The notes below the pieces were generated by a model. The model worked only from the letters and a program-made list of their open reading frames with translations, searched no databases and had not been told where the DNA came from. A program made the position numbers and the translations under genes. From assembly GCA_900541345.1 (NCBI GenBank), contig UQJE01000116.1, positions 1 to 5,415 on the forward strand: DNA of 5,415 bases. The letters run 5' to 3'. Positions 5,095 to 5,415 of the stretch are shown here, one piece after another. The DNA is from an uncultured Blautia sp. GTDB lineage: Bacteria > Bacillota > Clostridia > Lachnospirales > Lachnospiraceae. How positions within the stretch are numbered: the first letter of the stretch is position 1; each line of letters starts with the position of its first letter.

Positions 5095-5325
5095 ATGAAG
5101 GAATTAGTAGAAGTAATTGCAAAATCTCTTGTTGAAAATCCGGATGAAGTAGTTGTTACAGAAACAGAAAAAGAAGACGCTATTGTAATTGAGCTGAAGG
5201 TTGGTTTCGCAGATATGGGAAAAGTGATCGGCCGGCAGGGAAGAATTGCAAAAGCAATCCGCACTGTGGTAAAGGCAGCTTCTTCCAAAAGCAGCAAAAA
5301 AGTGATTGTAGATATTCTGCAATGA
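5095..5325 (+). CDS. khpA: KhpA, small KH-domain RNA-binding protein
   Basis: KhpA (YlqC/UPF0109) is a 76-residue protein made almost entirely of one KH domain. The GxxG loop is visible as VIGRQGR (44-50; G46-R-Q-G49), preceded by the strand AIVIELKVGFADMGK and followed by the helix IAKAIRTVVKAAS and the strand KKVIVDIL. In Firmicutes it binds RNA, usually as a dimer with KhpB/Jag, and affects cell division and elongation, small RNAs and translation; that is known for relatives such as Streptococcus pneumoniae and inferred here. It sits between rpsP and rimM, its usual place. A longer frame from GTG 5059 would add 12 residues encoded by the hairpin region, but ATG 5095 has the good ribosome binding site. 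Confidence 0.95.
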   Translation: MKELVEVIAKSLVENPDEVVVTETEKEDAIVIELKVGFADMGKVIGRQGRIAKAIRTVVKAASSKSSKKVIVDILQ

Positions 5326-5332
5326 AAATAAG

Positions 5333-5365
5333 AATCAGGAGCTGTGGAGTCCATAGCTCCTGATT
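5333..5365 (+). other. Long perfect hairpin between khpA and rimM
   Basis: A 15-base-pair stem (5333-5347 with 5351-5365, one G-U pair at 5344/5354) closes on a 3-base AGT loop. It begins 7 bases after the khpA stop. The following sequence, TTTAGTCTTAAAG, has only an interrupted U-run. It could be a weak or partial terminator, an attenuator that lowers rimM expression, or an RNA processing or stability element. Confidence 0.65.
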
Positions 5366-5373
5366 TAGTCTTA

Positions 5374-5380
5374 AAGGGAG
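5374..5380 (+). promoter_or_regulatory. Ribosome binding site of rimM
   Basis: AAGGGAG lies 9 bases before the ATG at 5390 and 8 bases beyond the hairpin ending at 5365, so it should remain accessible when that hairpin forms. Confidence 0.75.
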
Positions 5381-5389
5381 TTTTATCAC

Positions 5390-5415
5390 ATGGAAGATTT
5401 ATTAAAGGTAGGGGT
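5390..5415 (+). CDS. rimM: Start of 16S rRNA processing protein RimM (partial)
   Basis: Only the first nine codons, the last incomplete, lie in the window: MEDLLKVG followed by a GT that starts a Val codon. This matches the usual RimM N-terminus, where a short acidic-hydrophobic lead runs into a VG(V/K)I strand of the first beta barrel. RimM binds S19 and helps mature the 30S subunit, and it normally follows rpsP and khpA and precedes trmD. The ribosome binding site AAGGGAG and the gene order make the call likely even from this fragment. Confidence 0.8.

Noticed and set aside
1..5415. CRISPR array, insertion sequence, tRNA, rRNA or a new multi-gene system
   Set aside because: No regularly spaced repeats, transposase, terminal inverted repeats or tRNA-like cloverleaf are seen. 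The genes are recognisable core or redox genes in ordinary arrangements.

Overview
The window looks like chromosome from a low- to mid-GC anaerobic Firmicute, most likely a Clostridia member of the Lachnospiraceae type. The evidence is the strong AGGAGG-type ribosome binding sites, the two ferredoxin-like proteins, a cysteine-bearing LarE, and the Firmicute gene order ylxM-ffh-rpsP-khpA-rimM. Placement below class level is inference.

Left part (1-2100): the 3' end of an unidentified gene is followed 16 bases later by an EFR1-type protein, with a flavodoxin-like front and two [4Fe-4S] clusters at the back. This gene converges on a DUF362 protein that also carries a two-cluster ferredoxin insert. 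The two share one bidirectional hairpin terminator (895-934). Middle (2100-2985): the DUF362 gene and larE diverge from a short region holding two interleaved promoters. LarE is the ATP-dependent sulfur transferase of nickel-pincer nucleotide (NPN) cofactor synthesis. Its cysteine pattern (C97, C100, C177) suggests the [4Fe-4S]-dependent kind. No other lar gene is in the window.

Right part (2986-5415): a near-consensus promoter (3024-3052) drives ylxM-ffh, followed by rpsP (ribosomal protein S16), khpA (small KH RNA-binding protein) and the first codons of rimM (16S processing factor for the S16-containing 30S subunit). This is the conserved operon joining the signal recognition particle to ribosome maturation. 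Its rpsP-khpA and khpA-rimM gaps contain hairpins that could tune expression, including a duplicated Shine-Dalgarno with an upstream CTCCC able to pair with either copy.

I see no mobile element, CRISPR array, RNA gene or clearly new multi-gene system. The most interesting points are regulatory structures in the S16 operon, the paired Fe-S proteins, and the solitary Fe-S-type LarE.
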